Assembly (NCBI GenBank): GCA_038749595.1
Contig: JBCDHW010000001.1
Location: 62,001-126,000 of the forward strand
Length of the DNA: 64,000 bases
Origin: Parvularcula sp038749595
GTDB taxonomy: Bacteria > Pseudomonadota > Alphaproteobacteria > Caulobacterales > Parvularculaceae
Direction: 5' to 3'
Within the stretch, counting starts at the first letter, position 1; every line of letters starts with the position of its first letter. The notes under the pieces are model-generated. The model did not search any database, was not told the DNA's origin, and saw only the letters and a list, made by a program, of their open reading frames with translations. Position numbers and translations under genes: made by a program. Shown here one piece after another: positions 1 through 8,267 of the stretch.

Positions 1-4
1 TGAA

Positions 5-361
5 TTGTGTACCCCACCTCCAGCATTGCTGGAGGCCCTTTTGGACAACGCAGTTTCCATTCTCAAATTGACAAGCGCAATGGCGGCTCATGCGAGCTAC
101 CAACACAATGTCGTCGCGCAGAATATCGCGCGTGCTGATATTCCTGATGCACGGCGTCTCCTCGTGTCAGAATTCGAACGGAGCCTTCGTCGCGCAGAGC
201 AGGGGAACCCGCCGCGCACGCGTGAGGGTCGTGATGCCATTCGTTTGGAGACGGAGATGCTGTCGATGGCTGAGGCGAAAGGCCGTCACGACTCGGCGCT
301 GACGATCTGGAAGTCGACATTGAAAATGATGCGGCTCGCTATTGGGGCGCCGCAAGCATGA
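5..361 (+). CDS. flgB: Flagellar proximal rod protein FlgB (start uncertain)
   Basis: Subunit of the proximal rod that links the MS ring to the hook; exported by the flagellar type III system. The frame opens with TTG at 5 but is also open to the window edge, so the true start may lie upstream. An N-terminal helix is followed by a rod-type motif, NIARADIP, at about residues 40-47; most FlgB proteins have NIANADTPGY, so this one is degenerate. The C-terminal helix (EMLSMAEAKGRHDSAL) fits FlgB. It overlaps flgC by ATGA and heads the export-gate operon. Position and neighbours make the assignment fairly safe despite the weak motif. Confidence 0.8.
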   Translation: MCTPPPALLEALLDNAVSILKLTSAMAAHASYQHNVVAQNIARADIPDARRLLVSEFERSLRRAEQGNPPRTREGRDAIRLETEMLSMAEAKGRHDSALTIWKSTLKMMRLAIGAPQA

Positions 362-741
362 ATGGCGCTGATCCAATCTTCTCTGCTCTAGGCTCTGCTT
401 CCTCTGGTATGAGCGCGCAGAGCTTCCGCCTACGTATTAGTTCTGAAAACCTGTCGAATGTCGATACGCCCGGCTATCAGCGCAAACTGATTTTCCTTCG
501 CGAGGTCGACCGCGGTGTTACGATCGAGAAACTACGGCTCAGCCCAAAAGCGGAAAAAGAGGTGTACGATCCTTATCATCCTTTAGCAGACGAAAATGGG
601 ATGGTACACCTCTCTAACGTCGACATGATGGTCGAGCTCGCTGACGCGCGCGAAGCCCGCCGCAGCTTCGACGCCAATCTTGAGGTCTTTAGACAGGCTC
701 AAAACTTTTACCGCGGCCTTTTGGACATTCTGGAGAGGTAG
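358..741 (+). CDS. flgC: Flagellar proximal rod protein FlgC
   Basis: Second proximal rod subunit. The 127-aa product has the N-terminal flagellar rod signature ISSENLSNVDTPGYQRK at about residues 28-44 and the C-terminal flg_bbr_C-type helix with NVDMMVELADAREARRSFDANLEVF. Length matches the family (about 130-140 aa). The ATG overlaps the flgB stop by four bases (ATGA), which implies translational coupling. The next gene, fliE, follows after a short gap. Confidence 0.95.
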   Translation: MNGADPIFSALGSASSGMSAQSFRLRISSENLSNVDTPGYQRKLIFLREVDRGVTIEKLRLSPKAEKEVYDPYHPLADENGMVHLSNVDMMVELADAREARRSFDANLEVFRQAQNFYRGLLDILER

Positions 742-748
742 AAAAAAC

Positions 749-1018
749 GTGAATATCAATGATATCGCAGCAGCATCAGCATACGGTCAAATGGCGTCGC
801 GTGCCCCAAATTCGGGGATGCTTCAAAAGTTGAGTGCACGTTTTGCGTCAGTTTTCGACCAAGCCGACGCGTCGGCTCAGGCATTCGCGACAAAAGAAGT
901 CGACGCACAGGCTGTAGTAGAAGCGCTAAGCCAAGCAGACCTCGCGCTTCAAACGGCTGTCACCATCCGAGACCGCGTTGTTGCGGCCTACCAAGAAATA
1001 CTTCGTATGCCGATATGA
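749..1018 (+). CDS. fliE: Flagellar hook-basal body protein FliE
   Basis: Small adaptor between the MS ring and the rod. I chose the GTG at 749 because a GGAGAGG ribosome site lies about 10 bases upstream and it avoids a long overlap with flgC. The product is 89 aa, with the typical FliE C-terminal half (DLALQTAVTIRDRVVAAYQEILRMPI) that ends in the conserved I-x-R-M-P-I. The stop overlaps the fliQ ATG by four bases. The order flgB-flgC-fliE-fliQ is common in alphaproteobacteria. Confidence 0.93.
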   Translation: MNINDIAAASAYGQMASRAPNSGMLQKLSARFASVFDQADASAQAFATKEVDAQAVVEALSQADLALQTAVTIRDRVVAAYQEILRMPI

Positions 1019-1278
1019 GTGAGGCTGATATTCTCAGTCTCATGAGGGTCGCGCTTCGATCCGGCGTGGTGATGGCGGCCCCGATCCTCATCGCCGCGCT
1101 GATATCGGGGCTCGCAATTGGCTTACTCCAGGCACTGACGTCGATTCAAGAACTTACACTGACGTTCGTTCCGAAGCTGGCTGTGATCGTGATCGTGTTC
1201 TGGGTGACAGCGGGGTTTATGGCGATGACGTTGGTTGGATTTTTTGAACGCCGGATCTTGCCGCTCATAGCTGCTTAA
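1015..1278 (+). CDS. fliQ: Flagellar export gate protein FliQ
   Basis: Inner-membrane component of the flagellar type III export gate (FliPQR complex). It is 87 aa with two hydrophobic hairpin segments, at about residues 17-40 and 50-75, and the family features LRSGVVMAAPILIAALISGL and a central SIQELTLTFVPKL stretch. The ATG overlaps the fliE stop. FliR and FlhA are encoded just downstream; fliP is not in the window. Confidence 0.95.
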   Translation: MSEADILSLMRVALRSGVVMAAPILIAALISGLAIGLLQALTSIQELTLTFVPKLAVIVIVFWVTAGFMAMTLVGFFERRILPLIAA

Positions 1279-1297
1279 GAACCGTAGAGAGGGCAAC

Positions 1298-3340
1298 ATG
1301 AACTGGGAGCGTCTGTCGAAGGTCAGTATAAGTCCTACGGTGGCACTGGCTGTTGGCCTGATGGCCATATTGGTCATGATGGTGCTCCCTGTACCCCCTA
1401 TCGTGCTGGACCTTGGTCTGACAGCGAGTTTTGGGTTTGCGATTCTGATTTTTACGGTGACGCTCTTCGTCGAGCGGCCGCTCGATTTTTCGAGTTTTCC
1501 AGCAATCTTGCTGGTCTCCCTTCTTTTACGACTAGCACTGAACATTTCCTCGACAAAGCTGATCATCGGCGACGGACATACCGGAACGTCAGCTGCAGGC
1601 GGCGTCATCGAAGGCTTCGCGATGTTCATCATGGGCGGGAATTTGGGGATTGGTTTGATCGTCTTCGCGGTCTTGATCATCGTGAATTTCCTCGTTATTA
1701 CAAAAGGCGCCGGGCGAATGGCCGAAGTTGGAGCGCGCTTTGCATTGGACGCGATGCCCGGCAAACAACTGGCAATCGACGCGGACGTTTCTTCGGGGGC
1801 GATCACGCATGAAGAGGCTAAAAAACTCCGTACACGGGAGCAGCAAGAAACTGCATTTCTAGGGTCGCTTGACGGTGTCTCGAAGTTTGTGAAAGGTGAT
1901 GCGATCGCTGGCCTTCTCATCACGCTTCTCAATTTGGTTGCGGGGATCGCCGTTGGAATGGTCGCACACAGATTAAGTTTTGGAGATGCCCTTCAAAACT
2001 ACTCGGTGCTGACGGTCGGTGATGGCTTGGTGAGCCAGATCCCAGCCGTAATCATATCTGTTGCTGCCGCTTTGCTTCTCTCTAAAGGCCGCGGCGAGGA
2101 AGCTGTCGATTTGGCTCTGATAAGGGAGCTTGGCGGCCGACCAGAGGCTTTGGGAACGGTATCGGCTGTACTGATCGCTTTTGCTTTGTTCCCTGGACTG
2201 CCTTTTCTGCCCTTTGTCTTCGGTGGTGGGCTCCTCGGCTTTCTTGCTTGGCATGCAAGGCGTACCGCGTCGGAAGACGCGGCAGTAGAACCGACTCCGA
2301 CGCTCGAAAAGCCAGAAACGAATTTCGGCGATCTTCTGGATGTTGATGAAATTCATGTGGAGCTCGCGCCAGATCTCGTCTCGGTCGTCATCAGAGGAGA
2401 GGGAGGTTTTGACGGTCGAGTAGAGAAAATTCGTCGGTTCATTGTGCAAGAATTTGGTTTCCTCCTCCCGCCTGTGCGGGTGACCGATCGAGCCTCGCTT
2501 CCCTCGGAAACGTACGAGCTCAAGATTCAAGGTGTAAAGGCTGCACGCGGAACGTTACGCGCGGGGAAGTGGTTAGCGCTTATTCCCGACGATCAACGAC
2601 CTGATGTCGACGGCGAGCTGACGAAGGAACCAGTCTACGGCGCGAGTGCGCGTTGGGTGGATTTTGTTGGGAAAGAACAGATGGTTGCTGGGGGTATCAC
2701 CGTGGTCGAACCCGCAGAGGTGATGGCAACCCACCTCATGGAAACGGTCCAGGCGCAATTCAGTAAGCTGATGACACGAAGGGCTCTGCGCTCTATCTTG
2801 GATGCATTTGCGGAGCCATCTGATCCAGCGCGCGCTGCGTCCAATCGGAAATTATTAGACGAACTTGTCCCTGATCGAATCTCATACGATCTATTGCAAC
2901 AAATCCTCCGTGACCTGTTGAACGAACGCATTTCGATCCGGCAGCTTCCTCTCATATTGGAGGCCGTCGCTGAAGCAAATACTGCCGAAGCGTCCATTAC
3001 AGACATTGTCGAGCATGTCCGACGGCGGATTGCGTTCCAATTCATCTCTAAGCTGACCGATGACGAAGGGCGTCTCCCCTCGGTCGAAGTGACCACCGAT
3101 TGGGTAAAGCAGTTAGGCAAAGAAGAGGATAGGACGACGGCACTCACCACGCTTATCAAAGCTCTAAGAGAGGCTCTCGATAAAGCCGCAGAGAACGGAG
3201 CCTATCCCGTTGTGACTGTCAGTGGGCAGATAAGACGGGTCGTTCGGGGCGCACTCGCTGCCCAGGGCATTCGAAACCCAGTCTTATCAAACGAGGAAGT
3301 TCAGGGAAACGCCGTCGTAAAACGCCTCGCCGTTACATGA
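1298..3340 (+). CDS. flhA: Flagellar biosynthesis protein FlhA
   Basis: Large export-gate protein: about eight N-terminal membrane helices (residues about 15-310) and a cytosolic domain that docks chaperone-substrate complexes. The 680-aa length is normal for FlhA. Visible family stretches include PLDFSSFPAILLVSLLLRLALNISST (FHIPEP region), the cytosolic loop with FVKGDAIAGL, and a C-terminal RLPSVEVTTDWVKQLGK region. A GAGAGGG site lies about 10 bases before the ATG. It overlaps fliR by ATGA. The operon is FliQ-FlhA-FliR-FlhB, four gate parts in one transcript. Confidence 0.97.
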   Translation: MNWERLSKVSISPTVALAVGLMAILVMMVLPVPPIVLDLGLTASFGFAILIFTVTLFVERPLDFSSFPAILLVSLLLRLALNISSTKLIIGDGHTGTSAAGGVIEGFAMFIMGGNLGIGLIVFAVLIIVNFLVITKGAGRMAEVGARFALDAMPGKQLAIDADVSSGAITHEEAKKLRTREQQETAFLGSLDGVSKFVKGDAIAGLLITLLNLVAGIAVGMVAHRLSFGDALQNYSVLTVGDGLVSQIPAVIISVAAALLLSKGRGEEAVDLALIRELGGRPEALGTVSAVLIAFALFPGLPFLPFVFGGGLLGFLAWHARRTASEDAAVEPTPTLEKPETNFGDLLDVDEIHVELAPDLVSVVIRGEGGFDGRVEKIRRFIVQEFGFLLPPVRVTDRASLPSETYELKIQGVKAARGTLRAGKWLALIPDDQRPDVDGELTKEPVYGASARWVDFVGKEQMVAGGITVVEPAEVMATHLMETVQAQFSKLMTRRALRSILDAFAEPSDPARAASNRKLLDELVPDRISYDLLQQILRDLLNERISIRQLPLILEAVAEANTAEASITDIVEHVRRRIAFQFISKLTDDEGRLPSVEVTTDWVKQLGKEEDRTTALTTLIKALREALDKAAENGAYPVVTVSGQIRRVVRGALAAQGIRNPVLSNEEVQGNAVVKRLAVT

Positions 3341-4098
3341 TTGGTCTCATTGAACCACTCAGTGGACTAACTGAAAGCGTGAATTTACGGCTCCCGACGG
3401 CGGCCGCACTGTTTACGCGCCTGTCACTGTTGGTTTTGTTGTTACCGGGTATTGGTGACGCTGCCATGCCAATGCGTATACGGATAGCGCTCGCGGTTTC
3501 GTTGATGCTTGCGCTCCTTCCTGTGACGCCAACGCTCACCCAACCTGTTTCTGTACCGATCATAATTTCAGAAGCTTTGGTCGGGTTTTCCTTAGGCTTC
3601 TCCGTACGCGTCTTTGTTTTCGCACTGAATGTGACGGGCGCGGTCATCGCGCAAGCCCTTTCGTTATCACAAGTTTTCGGCTTCGCTAATGAAGGGGACA
3701 GCTCTAGTCTTGTTTCCTCGGCGCTGACATTGACGGCGGCGACTCTATTTTTGACTGCCGATTTGGAGGTCGCGGTGTTCCGTCAATTGGTCGAAGGCCT
3801 GGAAGCTATCCCGCTCGGAAGCGCGACGTTAGTTGATGTTGGCGCCATGGCATCGCTAATGACCTTACTGGGCGCACAGGCTTTGGAGCTTGCCGTCGTT
3901 CTTGGTACCCCATTTATGGTATTAAACTTCGCCTTCTACCTTATCCTCGGTTTGCTTAACCGCGCAATGCCGCAGCTCATGGTGACCTTTGTAGGGTTGC
4001 CTGCCATTACGCTCGGTGGACTGATCTTATTCATACTTGGGATAAGTACCCTGTTCATTGTCTGGATGACCAAGTTAACGGGAAGCCTAGCAGGATGA
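3337..4098 (+). CDS. fliR: Flagellar export gate protein FliR
   Basis: Inner-membrane gate subunit that assembles with FliP and FliQ. It is 253 aa with about six hydrophobic segments and the FliR-type middle section (ALVGFSLGFSVRVFVFALNVTGAVIAQ, then LSLSQVFGFANEGDSSSLVSS). It overlaps both flhA (ATGA at 3337) and flhB (ATGA at 4095), consistent with coupled translation of the gate components. Confidence 0.96.
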   Translation: MIGLIEPLSGLTESVNLRLPTAAALFTRLSLLVLLLPGIGDAAMPMRIRIALAVSLMLALLPVTPTLTQPVSVPIIISEALVGFSLGFSVRVFVFALNVTGAVIAQALSLSQVFGFANEGDSSSLVSSALTLTAATLFLTADLEVAVFRQLVEGLEAIPLGSATLVDVGAMASLMTLLGAQALELAVVLGTPFMVLNFAFYLILGLLNRAMPQLMVTFVGLPAITLGGLILFILGISTLFIVWMTKLTGSLAG

Positions 4099-5153
4099 GC
4101 CAAGACGCTGCTGAAAAGGTCATTGAGGCGTCCCCGGACAAGAAGAAGCGTGCACGGAGTAAAGGCGACGTACCCATTTCGACAGAAGCCAATACGGCAG
4201 CGGCGATGGTCGGGTTTTTGCTTGCGACTGCCTTCGCCGGCGTTAGCGTGGTTTCCTTTTCCGGCACCCTGCGGAGTTTCTTTCTCCGCCCAGAGCAGGT
4301 GAGCACCGCGCTTCTTAGAGGTGAGCTTGGTACGGAAATTCTGCAGACGACACTTATGTTCATCCTTCCACTAGCTGGTGTTCCCGCTACTTTGGTGATC
4401 CTTTCGCTCATCGTCCAACAAGGGATTGTGTTTGCCCCCCAACGCATCAAGCCCGAGCTAAAGAAGATCTCGCCGGTCGACGGGTTTGGGAAAAAGTTCG
4501 GTCCCCAAGCACTTATCGAATTCTTAAAAAACGCGTCGAAGATCAGTCTCTTGACCGCCGTTGGCGGTGTGCTCTTAGCCATGGAGGCGTCGCGGTTGGC
4601 GTTTCTTTTCTCCGTCGACCCCGTTCGCCTTCCGACTTTGTTGTTGCGGGAGTTGTTGCTTTTCGTCTCAGCGTCCCTCGCCATTTCGGTGGTCTTTGCA
4701 CTGATCGATGTACCCCTCGTTCGGGCTCAGCGCGAGAAGCGTCTTCGCATGAGCGAGCAGGAAGCAAGGGACGAAGCCAAGGAGAACGATGGCGATAGTC
4801 AGGTGAAAGGACAACGCCGCAAGCGCGCAGAGCGCATTGCTATGTCACGTATGCTGAGCGATGTAAAATCAGCTGACGTTCTCATCATGAACCCAACCCA
4901 TTTTGCGGTTGCCCTAAAATGGGAGCGAAATGGTCCGCATCTCCCCCGATGTGTTGCTAAGGGTACGGATGATTTAGCGCTCCGTATGCGCGCCTTGGCC
5001 CATGATTCAGGTGTTCCCATTCGCGACGATCCCATAACTGCTCGCGCTTTGCACGCGGCAATTGAGGTCGGCGACCCGATCCAACCCGAGCATTTTGCCG
5101 CCGTCGCGGCGGCCATTCGCTTTGCCGATCGTATCAGAAAAATGCGCCGCTAG
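4095..5153 (+). CDS. flhB: Flagellar export switch protein FlhB
   Basis: Membrane protein that switches export from rod/hook to filament substrates by self-cleavage. It is 352 aa with four N-terminal membrane helices, a charged linker (residues about 205-245), and the autocleavage motif NPTH at about residues 266-269. Just after the motif, HFAVALKWERNG is typical. Its TAG stop overlaps the stop of the opposite-strand FliM-like gene within a CTAG, leaving no intergenic terminator. Confidence 0.97.
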   Translation: MSQDAAEKVIEASPDKKKRARSKGDVPISTEANTAAAMVGFLLATAFAGVSVVSFSGTLRSFFLRPEQVSTALLRGELGTEILQTTLMFILPLAGVPATLVILSLIVQQGIVFAPQRIKPELKKISPVDGFGKKFGPQALIEFLKNASKISLLTAVGGVLLAMEASRLAFLFSVDPVRLPTLLLRELLLFVSASLAISVVFALIDVPLVRAQREKRLRMSEQEARDEAKENDGDSQVKGQRRKRAERIAMSRMLSDVKSADVLIMNPTHFAVALKWERNGPHLPRCVAKGTDDLALRMRALAHDSGVPIRDDPITARALHAAIEVGDPIQPEHFAAVAAAIRFADRIRKMRR

Positions 5154-6016
5154 CTGGCTTCAGAGAGGTCGTTGATTTGGAGAGCGTGGCGTCCACGATC
5201 CGTACCAAGAGTACCTTGCGCGACCACAGTGCTCGTTCCGTCGTCTCCGAGTTCGAGAGAAACTTTCTCAAGATCTGCACCCGGAATGATCAACACAGAA
5301 CCGGGTTGAATATCAGAAAGGGCGCGCACGTCTGTCGACCAGCGGCTCAAGACGCCGGTTAAATCCATGGTCACCGCCCGGGGTGAGAGGCTTCCCGATG
5401 CGCCGGTAAGAAGGTCAGCGAAGAAGCGCACAAGGCTGGTTTCAAACAGGATATCAAAGCCTAAGCGTTCGTCACCGCTCAATGTAAGAGCCATCTCAGC
5501 GAGCAAACGCGTACCAGAAGGCGGGGGCGTGAGCGGCCAGTGTACTGACGGATAGAGCTTCTCGGGGACCGGAAGACAGAGTCCAAAGGCTGTATCGAGG
5601 AGGTGTGCGAACTCGACCAGAAGCTCTCGTGTCAGCAATCCATCATTATCATCCGGTTCAAAATTCTCGTCGAGTGTCCCGGCGCGGGTCTTCAGGAGCC
5701 GTTCGGCCAGGATGTGGCTCGCGGCGCCATCAAAGCGAGCAAGCGGGCCTCCGTCATCGTCGGACAGAGGGAGCAGAATTCCCGGCTTTGGTGCAGACTG
5801 TCGGTATGCGGCGTGGTTGGTGACGATGAGCTCGACAGAGACGTCAACCTCAGTACCCAGCATATCAGAGAGCTTTTCGGCATACCGCACAGCTACACCG
5901 TCCCACAACAGTTTGCTGTCTTGTAGCGGTTTCGGCAGGGCCGTTTTGCTCGGCCCGGTCACTTCGGGTGCTTTACAACGGTCTATGAGTGACCGGATAG
6001 GAATGCGCTCAGTCAT
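5150..6016 (-). CDS. FliM-like flagellar switch protein with C-terminal SpoA domain
   Basis: Probable motor-switch (C-ring) protein. The 288-aa product has a C-terminal SpoA (FliM/FliN C) domain at about residues 215-285 (LSRWSTDVRALSDIQPGSVL ... GRHALQI) and a poorly conserved middle domain. It is shorter than typical FliM (about 320-370 aa) and I do not see the usual N-terminal CheY-binding EIDALL motif, so it is a divergent FliM. It is divergent from motB across a short promoter region and convergent with flhB, both of which support a flagellar role. A type III secretion YscQ-like identity is less likely in this context. Confidence 0.75.
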   Translation of the reverse strand: MTERIPIRSLIDRCKAPEVTGPSKTALPKPLQDSKLLWDGVAVRYAEKLSDMLGTEVDVSVELIVTNHAAYRQSAPKPGILLPLSDDDGGPLARFDGAASHILAERLLKTRAGTLDENFEPDDNDGLLTRELLVEFAHLLDTAFGLCLPVPEKLYPSVHWPLTPPPSGTRLLAEMALTLSGDERLGFDILFETSLVRFFADLLTGASGSLSPRAVTMDLTGVLSRWSTDVRALSDIQPGSVLIIPGADLEKVSLELGDDGTSTVVAQGTLGTDRGRHALQINDLSEAS

Positions 6017-6041
6017 ATTAACGCTTTACAAGCCATAGTTG

Positions 6042-6057
6042 TTAAAAGCGGGTTTAC
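6042..6057. promoter_or_regulatory. Candidate CtrA box between the FliM-like gene and motB
   Basis: The sequence reads TTAA-N7-TTTAC, one base from the CtrA consensus TTAA-N7-TTAAC known from Caulobacter. It lies 26 bases before the FliM-like start and about 53 bases before motB, where it could serve either promoter. CtrA control of flagellar genes is established in several alphaproteobacteria; binding here is inference. Confidence 0.4.
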
Positions 6058-6109
6058 GGAGAATGTTTAGGGACAACTTCTGGTGGACCAGGCCGGGAGT
6101 GTGGTGGCG

Positions 6110-6862
6110 ATGGCGAATGATGCAACGATAATTAAGCGAAAGAAAATTTTCGCGGCAGAGGGACACCACGGCGGTGCGTGGAAAGTCGCTTACGCTGACT
6201 TTGTGACAGCCATGATGGCGTTCTTTATGCTGATGTGGATTCTCAATGCCACGTCTGAGGATCAACGGCGTGGGCTCGCTGATTTTTTCAATCCCAGCGT
6301 TCCGATGGCTGATAAATCGGGTGGCGGTACGGATATTCTGTGGGGGGACAGTCCACTAAGTTCGGACATGCTTGCGTCTAGCAACCACGGCGGTTTCGTC
6401 GACAGCATGGGCGAAAATGCTGCGATCGCTGAGGAATTAGCGGCGCGTCTACAAGATCAGCTGGATAGCGGGGAAGCGCGGCTGACCCTGAGCCCGCAAG
6501 GCCTTGTGGTCGATCTTATGGACACAGCCGATAGGCCTGTCTTTGCATTAGGGAAGGGGGATCAGTCACCAGAACTCGCGGAGATTATTGGGAAAATCGC
6601 CCCAATCTTAACAGAAAGCGCGCGCCCTTTAAAGATTGTCGGGCACACTGACGATCTCCAATTCTCCAGTGGCGACTACACGAATTGGGAGCTGTCGGCC
6701 GATCGCGCAAACGCGGCACGCCGTCTTGCAATCGCTGAAGGTGTCAGTGACGCGCAAATCGTCGAAGTTTCTGGGCAGGCCGATCGAATGCCGATTAGCG
6801 ATGATCCGAGTGCCCCCGAAAATCGTCGGATCTCGATCATTCTGTTCTACGAAGAAGGGTAG
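6110..6862 (+). CDS. motB: Flagellar motor stator protein MotB
   Basis: Peptidoglycan-anchored stator subunit that powers rotation with MotA. I chose ATG 6110 over an in-frame GTG at 6083 because the protein then begins MANDATIIKRKK, like other MotB proteins. Residues about 17-38 hold the membrane helix with the proton-carrying Asp in YADFVTAMMAFFMLMW. A C-terminal OmpA-like domain follows (VGHTDDLQFSSGDYTNWELS ... RRISI). Length 250 aa. motA is not in the window. Candidate CtrA boxes lie on both sides of the gene. Confidence 0.95.
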   Translation: MANDATIIKRKKIFAAEGHHGGAWKVAYADFVTAMMAFFMLMWILNATSEDQRRGLADFFNPSVPMADKSGGGTDILWGDSPLSSDMLASSNHGGFVDSMGENAAIAEELAARLQDQLDSGEARLTLSPQGLVVDLMDTADRPVFALGKGDQSPELAEIIGKIAPILTESARPLKIVGHTDDLQFSSGDYTNWELSADRANAARRLAIAEGVSDAQIVEVSGQADRMPISDDPSAPENRRISIILFYEEG

Positions 6863-6865
6863 GCA

Positions 6866-6881
6866 TTAGCTGCGCATTAAC
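6866..6881. promoter_or_regulatory. Candidate CtrA box upstream of flgE
   Basis: TTAG-N7-TTAAC, one mismatch from the full CtrA site, followed directly by CATGG so that the half-site TTAACCAT is complete. It lies 51 bases before the flgE start, directly after motB. It suggests cell-cycle control of the hook operon; this is inference from motif and position. Confidence 0.45.
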
Positions 6882-6931
6882 CATGGCGACCTACAACCCA
6901 AGGTAGAGTTTCCTTGGAGAACTGAAACGCC

Positions 6932-8242
6932 ATGACCATTTCGTCTTCGCTCAACGCCGGTGTGATGGGCTTATCTGTGAACGCAACGCGGCTCGCGGCA
7001 ATCTCGGACAACGTCGCCAACTCGGGTACGGTGGGATACAAAAGAGCGTCTGCGGACTTTTTGAGCATGGTCCTTTCGGATAACCCGGCCGTGTTCGCAG
7101 CGGGTGGTGTCCGTGTGGAGACCTCTCGCCTGGTATCGGAAGAAGGCGCACTCTTCTCAACGGGGCGGGCAACAGACCTTGGCTTAGCTGGACCCGGTTT
7201 CCTACCTGTCACGCAAGAAATCAACATTGATGATCAGGCCGGTGACCGGCCGCTGCTGCTGACGTCCACTGGATCGTTCCGAGCCGATGAACGCGGCTTT
7301 TTGGTAACTCCCGGCGGCATGGCACTCTTGGGTTGGTCTGCTGACGCAAGCGGATCAATTGGAAACGTCTCGCGGCGTTCGGCCATTGATCTGGAGCCGG
7401 TCAACATCAACACGGCTGCATTGGCCGCCGAGCCCACGACCAACATCAGTCTGGGTGTTAATCTGCCTGCGTCGGAGACACAGAACGGCCTGACCCCAGT
7501 GCCTTACGAGTTGCCGATCGAAGCGTTCGATAACCTTGGCCGTGTCGAGGGGATCAACGTCGTATTCACGCCGAACACGACAGCACCCGGATTTTCCAAT
7601 CAGTGGACGATGGAAATCTTTGACGAGAGCCAAGCGCCTGCTGCATCCATTGGTACACTGACGCTGACCTTCAATGACACAAACCCGGGCGGTGGTACGA
7701 TTGCCTCGGTGACCGCAAGCGGCGGTGCAACCTATGACGCAGCGACCGGCGAGGTCTCGGTCAACTGGCTGACGGCCGGTAATGCCTTGACGTTGAACAT
7801 CGGGCGGCCAAACCAGTCAGGCGGTATCTCTCAATTCTCAAGCGTTTTCAGACCAGTAAGCGTTGTGCGTAACGGCGCACCGGCTGGTGATTTCAGCCGG
7901 GTTGAGGTTGATGCAGACGGCCGCCTCGAGGCCGTGTACGATACCGGCTTCCGGCGCTTCCTCTACCAGATCCCTGTCGCTGATGTTCCGAACCCGGATG
8001 GTCTTCAAGCCGTGGACAACCAAAGCTTCCGGGTGGCGCAAGAGTCGGGTGATTTCTTCCTCAACGATGCGGGAGATGGCCCTGTTGGTGCGATCGTTGG
8101 TTTTGCTCTAGCCGAGTCGACAACTGATCTGGGAACGGAGCTCACTGACCTGATCCGTACACAGCGCGCGTATGCATCGAATGCGAACGTTATCCGGACC
8201 GTTGATGAGATGCTCCAAGAAACGACCAACATTCTTCGCTAA
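6932..8242 (+). CDS. flgE: Flagellar hook protein FlgE
   Basis: Structural protein of the hook, exported through the rod. It is 436 aa. The N-terminus has the rod/hook signature (ISDNVANSGTVGYKR, residues about 24-38), followed by the FlgE-type D domains and a C-terminal bbr_C helix (SNANVIRTVDEMLQETTNI). Length suits a short FlgE. flgK starts 25 bases downstream, so the two are probably co-transcribed. Confidence 0.93.
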   Translation: MTISSSLNAGVMGLSVNATRLAAISDNVANSGTVGYKRASADFLSMVLSDNPAVFAAGGVRVETSRLVSEEGALFSTGRATDLGLAGPGFLPVTQEINIDDQAGDRPLLLTSTGSFRADERGFLVTPGGMALLGWSADASGSIGNVSRRSAIDLEPVNINTAALAAEPTTNISLGVNLPASETQNGLTPVPYELPIEAFDNLGRVEGINVVFTPNTTAPGFSNQWTMEIFDESQAPAASIGTLTLTFNDTNPGGGTIASVTASGGATYDAATGEVSVNWLTAGNALTLNIGRPNQSGGISQFSSVFRPVSVVRNGAPAGDFSRVEVDADGRLEAVYDTGFRRFLYQIPVADVPNPDGLQAVDNQSFRVAQESGDFFLNDAGDGPVGAIVGFALAESTTDLGTELTDLIRTQRAYASNANVIRTVDEMLQETTNILR

Positions 8243-8267
8243 CTAACGATCAGCTTGGGGAGCTATC

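Noticed and set aside
1123..1932. 269-aa minus-strand ORF opposite flhA
   Set aside because: Antisense to the conserved membrane part of FlhA; composition is artefactual.
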